A program made the translations under genes and the position numbers. From NCBI GenBank assembly GCA_964304625.1, contig OZ199840.1, forward strand, positions 9,796,001 to 9,860,000: a stretch of 64,000 nucleotides of DNA, given 5' to 3'. Below, in pieces: positions 62,505 through 64,000 of this stretch. The stretch is from Kudoa neothunni (taxonomy: Eukaryota; Cnidaria). The notes beneath the pieces were generated by a model, which made no database searches, was not told the origin of the DNA, and worked only from the letters and a program-made list of their open reading frames with translations. Every line of letters begins with the position of its first letter. Positions within the stretch are counted from its first letter, which is position 1.

Positions 62505-64000
62505 TACAAATTAAATCTAATAAGTATATCTGTTTAATACCAATTCCATTTATACTTCGTAATTCAATTCAAAGTAGTCTATGAATACTTCCGCAAATCA
62601 TTAATATCTTCTCTATTGTTAATATTCTCGGATATGAGTTTAGACATGATTAGCGATAAACAATATGAAAATTCATTAATTTATTTTGTAAATGTTGATT
62701 TTTCTTTAAATGTTTGATCTATTTTTAATATTTATGACATAATTTTACTGCAAAGGATTATACAATTTTATCAACCATTAATTTTTTATTTTCTGCCTAG
62801 TTAAACTTTATATAAAATTTTTTATTGAATACGTGCATAAATATAATATAATTAAATAAATTTGTGTATTATTACCTATTTATTTTTTGTTAGATACGAT
62901 GTATCCTAAAAATAATATATTTCGTTTCATTAATTAGAAGCTAAAAATATTGTTAAGAAAGATTGTCTCATTTATTTTAATTACGTATCGTTTTGTTAAA
63001 TAATCCACATTTTAGCTTATTTTTTTGTTGTTACATGTATGACCTTTTCATAACTAACTAACGAAAGAGCAATAGCGCATCAATCATTAGAATTGTCATT
63101 TTATTATTTAATCACAATTAAATCAAGATATATATCCACGAATATTAATTCGAATAGTCAATTATATCTCTTAAGTATATTTAGATAAAATTCTTATTAG
63201 TATTTAAAGAATAAATATTATCATAAATAGCTATATTTTACATTATGTAAACAGATTTAGCAATAACTTTAAAATTCAACGAATAATATATTTTAATAAT
63301 ATATTTTAATAATTTTAACTTCGAATTTATCAAAAATGTTGCAATCGTTTTTTCGTATATATTAACATAATAAAGACAAACAATTTAATCAAATAAAATA
63401 AGTTATTTAAATAAATTTCTTTAAAATTATAAATCTATGTTAAATTAAATATCTGTCAATCGAAAAAATTAATCCATTTTAATAATGCGAATTGATCAGT
63501 ATATATCAATGATCGGTACTCGGTATTAGCGGAAGAGCCAATAATTGATAGTTAAAAAAATTTGTCTATTTCCGACGCCTTACAACTTAAATATACGGCG
63601 GGAAATCAAAATCCGTGTCCTTAATGTCATAAAAACTTACATTCCAAAAAAAATATGAAGAAATTCTCGAATTGGCATATTTACACGTGTTTTTATAACT
63701 AATTAACTTATTATTTTAATTATTATTAATAATTTTAACGCAGACGATGACAATAAAAATAAATATAAAAACGTGAATTTTCTTAATTGCTCAAAGTAAC
63801 ATTATAATTTCTTGTTCAATAGATCCCATTACGCTAAGTTAAAAATTCTACCTTCAGCCTCGGTACAGCAAATTTATAATGAAAATTTGTATCATTATGA
63901 ATATTATCATCAACTTAAGAAAAAATATAAAAAAATAATCCAATCTTTTAAAATCGGAAAATTACTTACTTTATTTGTATTTTCATAAATTGAGTCATTT
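62505..64000. other. Upstream region of receptor gene F
   Basis: The sequence is homologous to 1156-2460 and 45988-47290, without genes. The AACT repeat is shortest here (about 63052-63062). About 63440-63655 is unique to this copy. It contains no repeat arms I could recognise and may be an insertion here or a deletion in the ancestor of A and E. Confidence 0.6.

Larger units (their letters stand above)
58757..64000. repeat. Large duplicated block, copy F (runs off the window)
   Basis: It matches block E from its left boundary (58757 against 42237, a period of about 16.5 kb) through receptor gene F and into the upstream spacer. It diverges more from E than A does. It carries about 200 bp near 63440-63655 that are absent from A and E. 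A third protease gene would be expected just beyond the right edge if the block is complete. Confidence 0.8.

Noticed and set aside
1-64000. Retroelements, CRISPR arrays, rRNA genes
   Set aside because: No reverse transcriptase, integrase, long terminal repeats, regularly spaced short repeats or rRNA-like sequence were noticed. The only repeats are paralogous blocks, DNA transposons and microsatellites.

Overview
This is a strongly AT-rich eukaryotic window, with GT-AG introns, many of only about 30-75 nt, and dense DNA transposons. The transposon set (Merlin/ISXO2, piggyBac, Helitron, Tc1-like DDE, a FLYWCH finger) together with ADAM-type proteases points to an animal. A parasitic, reduced animal such as a myxozoan cnidarian fits best, but I infer this from style only and no marker gene proves it. 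Some reported coding frames on the + strand are only antisense shadows of the real exons.

The backbone is a tandem array of six copies (A to F), all on the - strand, of one gene family that I do not recognise by name. Copies lie at 1-1155 (A, cut by the window edge), 11311-14213 (B, broken), 25202-28064 (C), 31296-34204 (D), 43099-45987 (E, one frameshift) and 59618-62504 (F). Copy F can be read through ten exons as an 828-residue protein: signal peptide, six fibronectin-III-like modules each with four cysteines, a short glycosylatable stalk, one membrane helix and a tiny tail. Each main extracellular block is one symmetric phase 1-1 exon. The stalk is built from micro-exons of 22 and 27 nt.

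Two nearly identical genes for a reprolysin-disintegrin (ADAM-like) protein lie upstream of copies A and E in the same orientation (4018-6131 and 48855-50965). The protease gene, about 2.9 kb of non-coding DNA and the receptor-like gene form one large duplicated unit (1-7114, 42237-51948, and 58757 to the right edge). Copies B and C carry a different, older upstream flank (14214-16080 and 28065-30060). An orphan piece of that flank at 7315-7920 begins right after a gap of exactly 200 N.

Between the array members lie transposons: a Merlin element with about 275-bp inverted repeats (7921-10993), a decayed Helitron (17940-22240) with an opposed fragment of a second copy (17371-17811), piggyBac elements (23681-25038, 34496-36770, 53821-55896, and an end at 11050-11116), two Tc1-like elements (39525-40204, 40563-41747), an orphan element with 103-bp inverted repeats (37779-39521) and two Helentron-like terminal pairs. 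Nothing retroviral was seen.

The paralogues are patchworks of one another, which suggests repeated gene conversion in a surface-protein array. Part of the layout (the gap, the near-identical blocks, the insertion-rich copy B) may also reflect assembly problems.
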